Source: Nostoc sp. 'Peltigera membranacea cyanobiont' N6
Lineage (GTDB): Bacteria; Cyanobacteriota; Cyanobacteriia; Cyanobacteriales; Nostocaceae
Assembly: GCF_002949735.1 (NCBI RefSeq)
Contig: NZ_CP026681.1
Span: forward strand, 7,284,501-7,348,500
Direction: 5' to 3'
DNA: 64,000 nucleotides
Shown here: positions 35,763-45,114 of the stretch, in pieces
Numbering within the stretch: the stretch's first letter is position 1
How the letters are laid out: each line of letters opens with the position of its first letter
Made by a program: the position numbers and the translations under genes
The notes under the pieces: generated by a model
Databases searched by the model: none
What the model saw: the letters and a program-made list of their open reading frames with translations, nothing else
Told to the model about the DNA's origin: nothing

Positions 35763-36206
35763 TTATATTCCCAATAAAAATCTGGCAATATCAAGGGACA
35801 TGACCAGGCCTCTCTTAATAGAGAATAGACTACAGGGAATGCTCTTGAGCAATTGCCAGCGATCGCAATAATGTATTTATGTCCTCTCAAAACTCAGGAG
35901 TCTAAGCCAATTCTAAACGCTAAATCTGGCTTAGATTTACGGAATTAAACTCCCTTTTACTCGGAATAAGGTTCGGTCAGGCGAGAATTTCAGGCGGACA
36001 CTTGGTTGAGGGGTAATCCTCATCACCAGTGTCCTTTACTTGCTGCCCTACTTAGCTAATGGCTGATATTTGAGCAAACTCTAGGCTCTGATACACCAAT
36101 AGGGAGATAAAGGTTTCTAGATGAACCTAATTGATTCAACCTATATGGTGACGAGCGTTGTTACTAAACTGTTTTGGGCATGATTTAAACTAAAGTTTAA
36201 AATGCC
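35763..36206. other. Spacer with a structured segment
   Basis: Holds a strong hairpin (35996-36034) in a G/C-richer island (about 35960-36110) flanked by A/T-rich DNA, and a perfect 18-bp palindrome TTTAAACTAAAGTTTAAA at 36184-36201. No protein-coding frame. A small RNA gene is possible. Confidence 0.5.
35996..36034. ncRNA. Candidate structured RNA hairpin
   Basis: GGACACTTGGTTGAGG pairs with CCTCATCACCAGTGTCC (about 14 pairs with small bulges) around the loop GGTAAT. It does not end in a T run, and no protein gene surrounds it. It was compared from memory with 6S, SRP and tmRNA and fits none convincingly. Strand unknown; the call is tentative. Confidence 0.3.
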
Positions 36207-36413
36207 TTATTTAGGAGTAGCAGTAGGAGTAGCTGCGGGAGTAGCAGGTGTAGTAGCAGGAGGTTTAGCTCCAGCAGGAGGTGCATCAGTTGGTTCACCT
36301 GTAGCAGCTGGAGTACTAGTACCACCACCAGCATCACCACCACCGCCTTCACAGGCTCCGAGAATTGTAGCTAGACTTAAGATTACAGCCAAACCAAAGA
36401 TTTTTGTTTTCAT
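36207..36413 (-). CDS. Small Pro/Ala/Thr-rich lipoprotein
   Basis: A 68-aa precursor: signal peptide residues 1-19 with lipobox LGAC (ATILGAC), lipidated Cys about residue 20, then EGGGGDAGGG and a Pro/Thr/Ala tail (ATTPATPAATPTATPK). After cleavage it is a 49-residue unstructured lipoprotein anchored by its N-terminus. AGGAG lies directly before the ATG at 36413. The frame ends in repeats, but the lipobox and ribosome-binding site support a real gene. Role unknown. Confidence 0.75.
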   Translation of the reverse strand: MKTKIFGLAVILSLATILGACEGGGGDAGGGTSTPAATGEPTDAPPAGAKPPATTPATPAATPTATPK

Positions 36414-36892
36414 AACTCCTCTTTCACCAATTGTGGCTAGAACAATTTTTCGCCTGTTGAATACGATACCGTATTTATTGCTTTTTTTTAATGCTGTGAG
36501 ATTACATGCTTAAAAAAACAATCTTTTGGGGTATTCTTTTTCGGATTACGTATCATACAGCCATCTGATTAGTTTCTCTTAACTCAAGAGCAAAAGGGAA
36601 ATTACCAAATTTTTTAGCAAACCGAGTTATCATAGCAAAAAATTTTATTTTTTTCACGGAGTATTGCACCTTGCTGCCCCGCGTTGCCATACTTTAGGTG
36701 CAATACCTAAAGGGCAAGCTGTCCAGTTTCTAATCACTGATTGCAAACATTGGTACAGCTACCTATCAGAACACTTAAAAGGGTGTAGTCTGTTATGTGT
36801 GCTTGTTGCACAGAAGTTAATTTTAAACTCAGCAAAAACATCCAATCAAGAAAATCAATCTAAAGTACAGTATTTCCCATCTAAAAAAAATT
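36414..36892. other. Spacer and leader of the FtsL-like gene
   Basis: Contains the inverted repeat at 36661-36706. The plus-strand frame 36664-36909 overlaps this structure and resembles no family. Nothing else seen. Confidence 0.5.
36661..36706 (+). promoter_or_regulatory. Inverted repeat in the ftsL/ftsI leader region
   Basis: GTATTGCACC (36661-36670) and GGTGCAATAC (36697-36706) are perfect 10-bp arms around a 26-nt loop. The loop segment CTTGCTGCCC could alternatively pair with GGGCAAG at 36712-36718, so two exclusive folds are possible. It is about 190 bp before the FtsL-like start. Regulatory role is inference. Confidence 0.35.
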
Positions 36893-37591
36893 ATGGTAGT
36901 TGCTCGTAAATCTGCTGTTTCTACAAGGGGTAATTGGTTCCGGCGAGATTCTATTTTTCCTTTAGGTAGGCGACGCTCTAAGTCTGTGGAGTCAGCAGCA
37001 CGGAGTGCTTCTACACCAGCTACCCAAGCTACACCCATATCCTCTCAAAGACAACAGCATTCCTCGAAAAATTTAGCGGCTTCTTCCACAAATAAGGTAG
37101 TTATGCCCAAATCGTTGAAAGAGTTGGGTAGACAACAAGTGCCAAATCTCAATCAGCAGTCCAGTGCGACTCAAAAGAGTTCAGGGGGAGATTTTCTTCG
37201 CCTTCCCACCATGCCTAATTCGGGGGCAGCACCTTTATGGTTGTTGCGCTTGTATACTTTTCATCGTTATTCAACAGTTTTGGCGTTTTTGTTAGTAGCA
37301 TCGACACTTGCTGTTTATGGATGGACGGTATATTCCCAAGAGCTTTGGAGTAAGTCATATCGCAGACTGCAAAACCTCCAACGTCATGAGCGTCTGCTAA
37401 CGGCAACCAACGCCACGCTGAAAAATAAAATGGCTAAGGAAGCAGAACAATCAACAGCAGGGCTGGTGTTACCAACTCCTCAAGGGATGATTTTCTTACC
37501 TCCAGCATCTCATACTCCTAAGCCAGCATCGTCTAACACAACGTCAAATTCTGAAACGCAACAGCAAACGCTCTCACCACTGGGATATTAA
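36893..37591 (+). CDS. FtsL-like division protein
   Basis: A 232-aa bitopic protein. Residues 1-120 are a basic, Ser/Gln-rich cytoplasmic region, 127-146 the single membrane helix (VLAFLLVASTLAVYGW), 150-190 a short coiled coil (LQNLQRHERLLTATNATLKN) and the rest Pro/Ser-rich. This topology, directly upstream of the FtsI gene (87 bp), matches the FtsL position of the divisome, where FtsL links to FtsB and FtsQ to activate FtsWI. Sequence similarity to classical FtsL is low, so the name rests on topology and gene order. Start ATG at 36893. Confidence 0.75.
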   Translation: MVVARKSAVSTRGNWFRRDSIFPLGRRRSKSVESAARSASTPATQATPISSQRQQHSSKNLAASSTNKVVMPKSLKELGRQQVPNLNQQSSATQKSSGGDFLRLPTMPNSGAAPLWLLRLYTFHRYSTVLAFLLVASTLAVYGWTVYSQELWSKSYRRLQNLQRHERLLTATNATLKNKMAKEAEQSTAGLVLPTPQGMIFLPPASHTPKPASSNTTSNSETQQQTLSPLGY

Positions 37592-37677
37592 GGTTAAGAG
37601 TTAGGAGTTAGAAATTATGGAGTAACTAACTTTATTGGACTTTTGACTCCAAAAAGCAATTTGCTACTGAGTAGGCA

Positions 37678-39516
37678 ATGCAAAAATTACCAAGTAAAAC
37701 AAAATTCAGAAAGTTTCGGAATCCGGCATTCCAAAAACGACAGAAAGGTTCTAAACGAGGGTTGTTGGAGACACTTGCCTCTAATATCCAAGAACAAACA
37801 TCCAATACCAAGTCTCGACTGTTCATAGTATGGGGCGCATTAATGGCAGCAGGGTTAGGGTTGGGTATCAACTTGTATAACCTGCAAATTGTCAAGGGGC
37901 AAAAGTTAACAGAGCAAGCACGAAACCAGCAAATGGTGAATTTGCGACCTTTTATGCCCCGTCGTCCGGTGGTAGATCGCAATAGTAATCTGTTGGCAAT
38001 TGACCGTCCTGTATATACTTTGTACGCTCATCCCAAGCTATTTGATAAGTCTAATGAAGAGATGGCAGAGCAACTTGCCCCAATATTGGCAAAAGATCCT
38101 GCTGAATTAGTGAAAACTTTTCAAAGCAAAAGAAGTGGAATTATCCTTGCCCCAGCTTTACCAGAAGAAATTATCGATCGCGTGACTTCTTTGCGCTTAA
38201 ATGGCTTGGAGTTAATTCAAAAATACTCCCGATTTTATCCGCCAGACGATTTAGTTTCTGATGTGGTGGGTTATGTGAATGTTGACCGTCGTGGTCAAGC
38301 AGGTGTGGAATATTCTCAAGAGAAGTTATTAGAACGTCCTGTGCAAACGGTGCGGCTCAGTCGCTCTGGGAATGGGGCTGTGATGCCCGATCGTGCGCCT
38401 GAAGGTTTTCTGCACTTTGATGATTTGCGGCTGCAACTCACTATCGATAGCCGTCTGCAACGGATTGCTAGCCTTGCGCTCAAACAACAGATGGATAAGT
38501 TTGACGCTAAACGTGGGGCAGTAATTGTGATGGATGCGTTGGATGGTTCCTTACTCGCCCTCGTTTCTCAACCTACCTATAACCCTAATGAATACGCTAA
38601 AGCTAATATCTCACTATTTAAAAACTGGACGGTAGCGGATCTTTATGAACCGGGATCGACTTTTAAGCCTTTGAATGTGGCGATCGCTCTGGAAAATGGC
38701 ATCATCAAACCAGATGATATGTTTAATGACTCCGGTTCTATTCGAGTAGCTAATTACACCATCAAAAATGCGATGAATAATGGTAATGGGCGAATCAGCA
38801 TCGCTCAGATTTTACAATATTCCAGCAACATTGGCATGGTGCAAATTATCCAACGCTTAAAGCCTTCAATCTACTACAACTGGCTAGAACGCTTGGGGTT
38901 AGGACAAAAAGTTGATACAGATTTACCTTTTGAAGTTGGCGGTCGCCTCAAAAGTCAAGAAGAATTTATCGCTTCGCCAATTGAACCAGCTACTACTTCC
39001 TTTGGGCAAGGCTTTTCTATGACACCGTTACAGCTAGTACAAATGCACGGTGCTTTAGCCAATGGCGGTAAGTTGGTAACACCCCATGTAGTTCGAGGGC
39101 TGATTGATAGCAAAGGGCAGATGCATGATTCACCCACTCATACCATCCCCCGCCAAATTTTCTCAGCCGCAACAACCCAAAAAGTTGTGGAAATGATGGA
39201 AACTGTTGTTAATGAAGGCAGTGGTAAGGCGGCACAAATTCCCGGATATCGCATTGCTGGTAAAACTGGTACAGCCCAAAAAGCTAGTCCTAATGGCGGC
39301 TACATCAAGGGTGCTAGAATGACCAGCTTTGTGGCTATTTTACCAGTGGAATCTCCTCGCTATGTAGTGTTTGCACTGGTGGATGAGCCAAAAGGAGAAA
39401 GTGCTTATGGTTCTACTGTCGCCGCACCAATTGTCAAGTCGGTAGTTGAAGCGCTGATTCCTCTTGAAGAGATTCCGCCTAGTAAGGCATTTGAGCAACA
39501 GCCGAAAGCGCCATAG
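37678..39516 (+). CDS. ftsI: FtsI/PBP3 septal transpeptidase
   Basis: A 612-aa class B penicillin-binding protein that cross-links septal peptidoglycan. The membrane anchor is residues 48-70, the pedestal/dimerisation domain 90-240, and the transpeptidase 270-595. Active-site motifs are Ser327-Lys330 in EPGSTFKPL, SSN at 382-384 and KTG at 529-531 (AGKTGTAQ). Length and motifs are complete. It follows the FtsL-like gene in the same orientation and is likely co-transcribed with it. GTAGG precedes the ATG at 37678. Confidence 0.95.
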   Translation: MQKLPSKTKFRKFRNPAFQKRQKGSKRGLLETLASNIQEQTSNTKSRLFIVWGALMAAGLGLGINLYNLQIVKGQKLTEQARNQQMVNLRPFMPRRPVVDRNSNLLAIDRPVYTLYAHPKLFDKSNEEMAEQLAPILAKDPAELVKTFQSKRSGIILAPALPEEIIDRVTSLRLNGLELIQKYSRFYPPDDLVSDVVGYVNVDRRGQAGVEYSQEKLLERPVQTVRLSRSGNGAVMPDRAPEGFLHFDDLRLQLTIDSRLQRIASLALKQQMDKFDAKRGAVIVMDALDGSLLALVSQPTYNPNEYAKANISLFKNWTVADLYEPGSTFKPLNVAIALENGIIKPDDMFNDSGSIRVANYTIKNAMNNGNGRISIAQILQYSSNIGMVQIIQRLKPSIYYNWLERLGLGQKVDTDLPFEVGGRLKSQEEFIASPIEPATTSFGQGFSMTPLQLVQMHGALANGGKLVTPHVVRGLIDSKGQMHDSPTHTIPRQIFSAATTQKVVEMMETVVNEGSGKAAQIPGYRIAGKTGTAQKASPNGGYIKGARMTSFVAILPVESPRYVVFALVDEPKGESAYGSTVAAPIVKSVVEALIPLEEIPPSKAFEQQPKAP

Positions 39517-39593
39517 AGAGTGGGGAGGGGGACAAGGGATTAACAATTCAAAATTCAAAATTCAAAATTCAAAATGAGGCTCTCTACGAGACG

Positions 39594-39809
39594 CTAAAAG
39601 CGAACGCGGACTCGCTTGCCGCCGACGCTAACAAAATTAAAGACAGTTTCAGATGGGGATTCAATATAATCAGCACCCAGTGCGTAGGCATAGCCCGCCG
39701 CAGGCATCGCTAATTCATAAGCAGCTAAAGTATGTTCTGGACGATAGCCGCTCGCGCCTCGGTGGGCAATGATAATTGGAGATGTTGTACTAATAGCCAC
39801 TGACATCAA
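39594..39809 (-). pseudogene. Truncated glycerophosphodiester phosphodiesterase
   Basis: The peptide begins MSVAISTTSPIIIAHRGASG and continues GYRPEHTLAAYELA, the N-terminal active-site segment of GDPD enzymes (HRG with the catalytic His). After about 50 residues, at GADYIE, where a metal-binding PD-x-x would be expected, the sequence turns into unrelated repeat-derived text and stops. A short GC-rich repeat (39681-39711) also inserts PAAGYAYA. Only about a fifth of the enzyme is left. The frame overlaps the last 20 bp of the BTRD gene. Clearly non-functional as a phosphodiesterase. Confidence 0.8.
39681..39711 (-). repeat. Short GC-rich dispersed repeat inside the GDPD remnant
   Basis: Coding-strand GCGATGCCTGCGGCGGGC followed by TATGCCTACGC. 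Same family as 6609-6632 and 52438-52472, here in another frame. Confidence 0.6.
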
Positions 39810-40740
39810 CTAATCGATATCCTTCACCAACCAGTTTGTCAAAAGTCGCTTGATACTGGGCTGAAGTCAATCCATGTCGCGCTTGCCAAGCTGAACCACC
39901 AGACTTTTCCCAAATAGCGGCGTATCGGTTTTGTCCGTTGACATTATAACCACTTACGTCAACTAATCGATATCCTTCACCAACCAGTTTGTCAAAAGTC
40001 GCTTGATACTGGGCTGAGGTCAATCCATGTCGTGCTTGCCAAGCTGGACCGCCAGACTTCACCCAAATAGCAGCATATCGGTCTTGTCCATTGACATCAT
40101 AACCACTAACATCAACCAACCGATATCCTTCGCCAACTAGTTTGTCAAAAGTCGCTTGATACTGGGCTGAGGTCAATCCGTGTCGTGCTTGCCAAGCTGG
40201 GCCGTCAGACTTTTCCCAAATAGCGGCATATCGGTCTTGTCCATTCACGCTGTAACCACTAACGCGAACTAATCGATATCCCTGACCAACTAGTTTGTCA
40301 AAAGTCGCTTGATATTGGGCTGAGGTCAATCCATGTCGCGCCTCCCAAGCTGGGCCGCCAGACTTCACCCAAATAGCAGCGTATCGCCCTTGTCCGTTAA
40401 CATCATAACCACTGACATCAACCAACCGATATCCTTCACCAACCAGTTTGTCAAAAGTTGCTTGATATTGGGCTGAGGTCAATCCATGTCGCGCTTCCCA
40501 AGCGGAACCACCAGACTTAACCCAAATAGCAGCATATCGATTTTGTCCGTTAGCTACTGCTTGTCTTCTGACATCAGGAATTCTCTGTAACTGGGCGAGA
40601 TTTTGAGCAATTACCTTTGTATTTGTCTCGGTATTGCTGACACTATTGGCAAGGTTAATGGGAGCCGCAAAAGCGGAACTGAATAAAGTTGAAAGTAACA
40701 CTGCACTAGAGGCAGTAAATGTTAAAGAGTGGATGAACAT
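39790..40740 (-). CDS. Exported BTRD tandem-repeat protein (five 51-aa repeats)
   Basis: A 316-aa protein. Residues 1-26 are a signal peptide (SAVLLSTLFSSAFAA). From about residue 64 come five tandem 51-residue repeats with NGQ-x-RYAAIW, W-x-ARHGLTSAQYQATFDKLV and GYRLVDVSGY, the bacterial tandem repeat domain 1 (PF17660-like) found in exported hydrolases. Identity between repeats is very high at DNA level, so recent duplication or gene conversion is likely. No catalytic domain follows: the frame stops at the end of the fifth repeat, and a GDPD fragment overlaps it. The original gene may have been a BTRD-GDPD fusion. Function unknown. Confidence 0.85.
   Translation of the reverse strand: MFIHSLTFTASSAVLLSTLFSSAFAAPINLANSVSNTETNTKVIAQNLAQLQRIPDVRRQAVANGQNRYAAIWVKSGGSAWEARHGLTSAQYQATFDKLVGEGYRLVDVSGYDVNGQGRYAAIWVKSGGPAWEARHGLTSAQYQATFDKLVGQGYRLVRVSGYSVNGQDRYAAIWEKSDGPAWQARHGLTSAQYQATFDKLVGEGYRLVDVSGYDVNGQDRYAAIWVKSGGPAWQARHGLTSAQYQATFDKLVGEGYRLVDVSGYNVNGQNRYAAIWEKSGGSAWQARHGLTSAQYQATFDKLVGEGYRLVDVSGY
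39818..40560 (-). repeat. Five coding direct repeats of 153 bp
   Basis: Each unit encodes 51 residues of the BTRD protein. Variation is concentrated at DNA level at positions encoding Val/Glu-Lys-Ser and the last Asp/Ser of each unit. Confidence 0.9.
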
Positions 40741-40972
40741 ATTAGTAAAATAAAACTGTAAATTTGGGCTTCACTGACTAACTAGGTTGACATTTATTTT
40801 TTTATGCAACACCCAGCTAGCAATGCTGACAATTGTGGATACCCCAGATTTACAAGTAATTCCTGAATTCAGAATACCGAACTTTTATTTGTATAGCTTT
40901 AGCGTAATCTTAGTATGTAATTTTAGCTGATTTTATACTGGCAATAGTGAATGAAAGGCACAATACAAGACC

Positions 40973-41440
40973 ATGAACTTAAATAAGCCTAGTATAAAAC
41001 ACATTCATATTGACGGCCAAAAGATATTATTTCCCAGCCAAGAAGAATGGGAAACTTTGCGATTCAACCCCTTTATTGATGATATGCCACTAGCTGTTTT
41101 AGATTTGCTTTGGCCAGCGCTTGAGTTAACTCAAAAATATCCTGAAATTCACTTAGGGCTTGGAAAGATATCAAATTTCAAGAAATGGATGCCATATATT
41201 TTTCTAGAAATAGAATCAAACTTTCAAAGAGTCCAGTTAGAAACTTTAAGCTGTAGTTTTTGCAATTGGCGAGGAAAAACAGCTAATCCTATGGATACGG
41301 GTCTATATTGTGGTGATGGAATAAATCAGGATCGGTTTACTCTAATGAAAGCTGCTGAAAGATATCCGATACTTCCTTGCCCTTGTTGTGGCGATCGCCT
41401 ACCAAGACATCCAATTTGGGTAGAATATAATAAAGATTAA
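40973..41440 (+). CDS. Hypothetical protein with zinc-binding cysteines
   Basis: A 155-aa protein. The N-terminal half (HIDGQKILFPSQEEWETLRF) is amphipathic; the C-terminal half has two CxxC pairs (CSFCNWRG at about residue 94 and PCPCCGDRLPRHPIW near the end) that would hold one zinc ion. No family recognised. Start ATG at 40973. It lies 100 bp upstream of ligA in the same direction and could be co-transcribed with it. Confidence 0.65.
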   Translation: MNLNKPSIKHIHIDGQKILFPSQEEWETLRFNPFIDDMPLAVLDLLWPALELTQKYPEIHLGLGKISNFKKWMPYIFLEIESNFQRVQLETLSCSFCNWRGKTANPMDTGLYCGDGINQDRFTLMKAAERYPILPCPCCGDRLPRHPIWVEYNKD

Positions 41441-41539
41441 TTCCTAAAAGCCTTGATTTGACGGGTTAGTTGCGACTATCCAAGCAACAGGCTTCATTAT
41501 CTTTAAATTCTATTCGCTAGATATTTTGTAATTATTCTA

Positions 41540-43576
41540 ATGACACAGATTAAGCCGGAAGTAAAGCGCACAGAAGAATTGCGCCAGTTATTGCAACAAG
41601 CTAGTTATGCTTATTACGTTCTAGATGCTCCAATGATGGAGGATGCAGTCTATGACCAGCTATATCGAGAATTGCAACAACTAGAAATTCAATATCCAGA
41701 GTTGACAGCAGCCGATAGTCCGACTCAGCGCGTGGGTGAAAAACCAGCAACGCAGTTTACCTCGGTGCGGCATAATATCCCCCTGTACAGTCTGGAGAAT
41801 GCATTCAATATTGACGAGTTGCAAGGATGGGATCAGCGTTGGCGGCGACAAGTACCGAAAATAGATGCAGTGGAATATGTCACTGAACTGAAAATTGATG
41901 GTTCTGCTTTGGCTCTTACCTACCAAGATGGCATTCTAGTTAGGGGGACAACTAGGGGTGATGGGGTGATGGGTGAAGATATTACCCAAAATGTGCGGAC
42001 AATTCGCTCAATTCCCTTACGTTTGAATTTTAAAGGGTTAGAAATTTTAGAAAGGGTGGAAGTGCGCGGCGAGGCGTTTTTGCCTTTGGAAGTATTTAAA
42101 CAAATTAACGAAGAAAGGCAAAAAGCAGGGGAGCAATTATTCGCCAATCCCCGGAATGCCGCAGCAGGTACACTCAGACAACTAGACTCGCGCATTGTCG
42201 CAAAACGGCGGTTAGCTTTCTTTGGCTATACCCTGCATATTCCTGGTAGAGATGACACCAGTATTGCCAATACCCAATGGGAAGCGTTGGAGTTGTTAGA
42301 AAAGATGGGTTTTCAAGTGAACCCCAACCACAAACTATGTGCCTCGATCGCAGAAGTGGCAAAATATTATGAATATTGGGATACGGAACGCCTGAATTTA
42401 CCCTACATGACTGATGGAGTGGTAGTAAAGCTCAATTCTTTTAAACTCCAAGAACAGTTAGGGTTTACCCAGAAATTTCCTCGCTGGGCGATCGCATTAA
42501 AGTACCCCGCCGAAGAAGCGCCTACCCGTGTGGAAAATATTGCTGTAAATGTGGGACGAACGGGGGCGTTAACACCGTTAGCAGAAATGCGCCCTGTGCA
42601 ACTGGCGGGAACAACAGTTTCCCGCGCCACTTTACATAATAGCGATCGCATTGCTCAATTAGATATCCGCATTGGCGATACTGTCATTGTCCGCAAAGCT
42701 GGAGAAATCATTCCAGAGGTTGTGAGGGTACTTAAAGAACTCCGTCCTGCTGACACTGAACCCTTCGTAATGCCTACCCATTGCCCTGTCTGCAATCAAG
42801 CAGTAGTGCGAGAATCAGGTGAGGCGGTAACTCGGTGTGTCAATGCTTCCTGTGCGGCGATTCTCAAAGGTTCTATTGAACATTGGGTAAGTCGTGATGC
42901 CTTAGATGTTAAAGGTTTAGGCGAAAAGCTGGTGCATCAACTTGTTGATAAAGTTTTGGTGCATTCCGTTGCCGATTTATATGAGTTGACACCAGATAAG
43001 TTGTATGCATTGGAAAGAATGGGGAAAAAGTCAGCAGAGAAATTAGTCGATGCGATCGCTCAATCAAAAAATCAACCTTGGTCAAGGGTATTGTATGGTT
43101 TAGGCATCCGTCACGTTGGTAGTGTGAATGCCCAATTATTGACTCAGAAATACTTCACCGTAGAACAGTTAGCCACAGCAAAGCAATCAGATATTGAAGG
43201 AATTTATGGTATTGGTGCTGAAATTGCCCAATCTGTATATCAGTGGTTTCGGATTGATGCCAACCAAACTTTGATAGAACGTTTGCAAGCAGAAGGATTG
43301 CAATTAGCTGCCACAGAGGAAACAAAAACAGTTGGTGATGCTAATCAAAAGTTTGCAGGTAAGACGTTTGTCGTCACAGGGACATTGCCAACCTTAAAGC
43401 GAGATGAAGCAAAGGCTTTGATTCAAAAATCTGGTGGAAAAGTGACCGATTCAGTGAGTAAAAAAACAGATTATTTGGTGGTAGGAGAAGATGCCGGTTC
43501 TAAATTAGAAAAAGCGCTCTCTTTGGGAATTACGCAGTTAAGCGAGGCGCAATTTTTAGAGATGCTTGAGGATTGA
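41540..43576 (+). CDS. ligA: NAD-dependent DNA ligase
   Basis: A 678-aa ligase that seals nicks in replication and repair. The adenylation Lys118 is in ELKIDGSAL, the NAD-binding domain Ia is at the N-terminus (AYYVLDAPMMEDAVYDQL), the OB fold is at about 320-400, the four-Cys zinc finger at about 410-435 (HCPVCNQ, RCVNASC), the HhH region at 450-580 and the BRCT domain at 595-678 (FAGKTFVVTGTLP). The length is typical. The TGA stop is immediately followed by a family C repeat end. Confidence 0.97.
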   Translation: MTQIKPEVKRTEELRQLLQQASYAYYVLDAPMMEDAVYDQLYRELQQLEIQYPELTAADSPTQRVGEKPATQFTSVRHNIPLYSLENAFNIDELQGWDQRWRRQVPKIDAVEYVTELKIDGSALALTYQDGILVRGTTRGDGVMGEDITQNVRTIRSIPLRLNFKGLEILERVEVRGEAFLPLEVFKQINEERQKAGEQLFANPRNAAAGTLRQLDSRIVAKRRLAFFGYTLHIPGRDDTSIANTQWEALELLEKMGFQVNPNHKLCASIAEVAKYYEYWDTERLNLPYMTDGVVVKLNSFKLQEQLGFTQKFPRWAIALKYPAEEAPTRVENIAVNVGRTGALTPLAEMRPVQLAGTTVSRATLHNSDRIAQLDIRIGDTVIVRKAGEIIPEVVRVLKELRPADTEPFVMPTHCPVCNQAVVRESGEAVTRCVNASCAAILKGSIEHWVSRDALDVKGLGEKLVHQLVDKVLVHSVADLYELTPDKLYALERMGKKSAEKLVDAIAQSKNQPWSRVLYGLGIRHVGSVNAQLLTQKYFTVEQLATAKQSDIEGIYGIGAEIAQSVYQWFRIDANQTLIERLQAEGLQLAATEETKTVGDANQKFAGKTFVVTGTLPTLKRDEAKALIQKSGGKVTDSVSKKTDYLVVGEDAGSKLEKALSLGITQLSEAQFLEMLED

Positions 43577-43606
43577 TATCGTAATCCGATTTGATTCCTG
43601 GAATTA
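43577..43606. repeat. Single family C end directly after ligA
   Basis: TATCGTAATCCGATTTGATT matches the left end at 5342 and 26979. No right end was found within 200 bp. Confidence 0.5.
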
Positions 43607-43673
43607 TTTCTCTCGTCGGTATTTGTTTTCTTATTAGCAATTTACATGATTACCTTCATCCACCTAGACTCCC

Positions 43674-44942
43674 TCATTCTTCATCTTCATCCGATTCATC
43701 ATCCTCACTCCAATACTGTTGAGGTGCATTTCCATGAACTTCTAAAATCTTTGGTTTTTTGATTTTGTTATCAGGTGGATTAATTACTTCTAACTGCACA
43801 TCAAACTTCCATCTGTCACCAAAATCATAAAGATAAGTGATTTTAGTACCCGGTTCTATAGACAAATCACCAATTTGCACTTGGTCAGCAAATGGGGGGA
43901 TTTCCATATAGGGATGACCTATTTTAATTATGCGACCAAAACGGTCTTTATAACTAAACTCATATAGATGGTCATAGTCAAAGTCAAAAGCATCAAGAAT
44001 CGTCTCTGCTAACCAGCTTAATGGTTTTTTTGCTGGTATAGCAATGCGTCTCCAAACCTGATGAAGAGACACTTTAAAAATATAAATACCATCCGTGAAG
44101 CCTTGTTTTGGAACAAATAAATTATGCTCCCATTCTGGAAAAAATGGTTGAAAATGTGACTGCAACTTTCCAAAATTTACATTGACTTCATCCTGTAATT
44201 CTCCTCGGATACCTAGTGGAAATAGTAATTGCAACAAAGCATCCCCAAAGGGTAAGCGTTGTAAACTAGTAATGCGCCATCCTTTGCCTTCTGTTGCTTT
44301 GCCATGTTGAATTGATAATAATCCAAATAACTCTAACAGGGCAACGTTATGCAGACCAGGGTAATAACTAATATCGTGTTGATGTTCGTATTTAGGGAAT
44401 TTTAAACCTTTCTCTGGCACGCGGGGCCAAAGTTGAATACATCGAAATAAATTCCCAAATGAATCTTGATGTTCGCCCAAAATTTCGTTATTTCCCCAAA
44501 TCAACCAGGCTTCTAATAAATTGAAATAGCGTTCTGTTGGATTGAGGTTTGACCATGATTGCAAAGTTGCTGCATCTAAAACTAAAACCTGCTTCTTCCC
44601 TTGGGATCTAATTTGGGCTATCCCAGAACTGCGTAATAACAAATATAGTCCATTAATGTAGGGGTATGATTTTTGTACGGGGCGTTTGAGTTTAGTTTCA
44701 ATGGGGTGACTTAACCGAGAATTGAATTCTGATAATACTTTCAGAGGTAGAAGGTTATTAACACTACTAACCTCCACTCCATTTGGTTGTAACAAATCTA
44801 TCAGAGTTTGAAAGTCACGCAAAATTGTGCCGGGTTGATTTTCATCAATACTGAGTTCTTGCAGGAGTTGTTGTTGCGACTCTGTTAGAGAAGGTAGTTC
44901 AGGATTGAGTGTGCGTTCTAACCGCGCAAATAAATCATCCAT
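43674..44942 (-). CDS. Plasmid pRiA4b ORF-3-like protein
   Basis: A 422-aa protein. The C-terminal 190 residues (IYIFKVSLHQVWRRIAIPA, then LAETILDAFDF and YLYDFGDRWKFDVQLE) form the PRiA4_ORF3 domain of unknown function. The N-terminal 220 residues are helical and unrecognised. The C-terminus is acidic (SEDDESDEDEE). The ORF3 domain is common in bacteria near mobile DNA, but here it lies among housekeeping genes. Start ATG 44942. Function unknown. Confidence 0.85.
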   Translation of the reverse strand: MDDLFARLERTLNPELPSLTESQQQLLQELSIDENQPGTILRDFQTLIDLLQPNGVEVSSVNNLLPLKVLSEFNSRLSHPIETKLKRPVQKSYPYINGLYLLLRSSGIAQIRSQGKKQVLVLDAATLQSWSNLNPTERYFNLLEAWLIWGNNEILGEHQDSFGNLFRCIQLWPRVPEKGLKFPKYEHQHDISYYPGLHNVALLELFGLLSIQHGKATEGKGWRITSLQRLPFGDALLQLLFPLGIRGELQDEVNVNFGKLQSHFQPFFPEWEHNLFVPKQGFTDGIYIFKVSLHQVWRRIAIPAKKPLSWLAETILDAFDFDYDHLYEFSYKDRFGRIIKIGHPYMEIPPFADQVQIGDLSIEPGTKITYLYDFGDRWKFDVQLEVINPPDNKIKKPKILEVHGNAPQQYWSEDDESDEDEE

Positions 44943-45114
44943 AAATAAAAATTATAAATTCTCAATTCACAATTTAACCTTCTGTGTAACCATGTGCTAT
45001 TTATACTATGACTTGACCTAATAAGTATCACAGGAGGTCTATCAAGACCGTAAACTTAATGAGATGTGAATGATAATATTTTCACCTTATAGTTGACAAT
45101 CCCAGGGATTTGAT

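Noticed and set aside
35960..36110. 6S, SRP or tmRNA gene
   Set aside because: The hairpin is strong, but the conserved cores of those RNAs that I can recall are absent.
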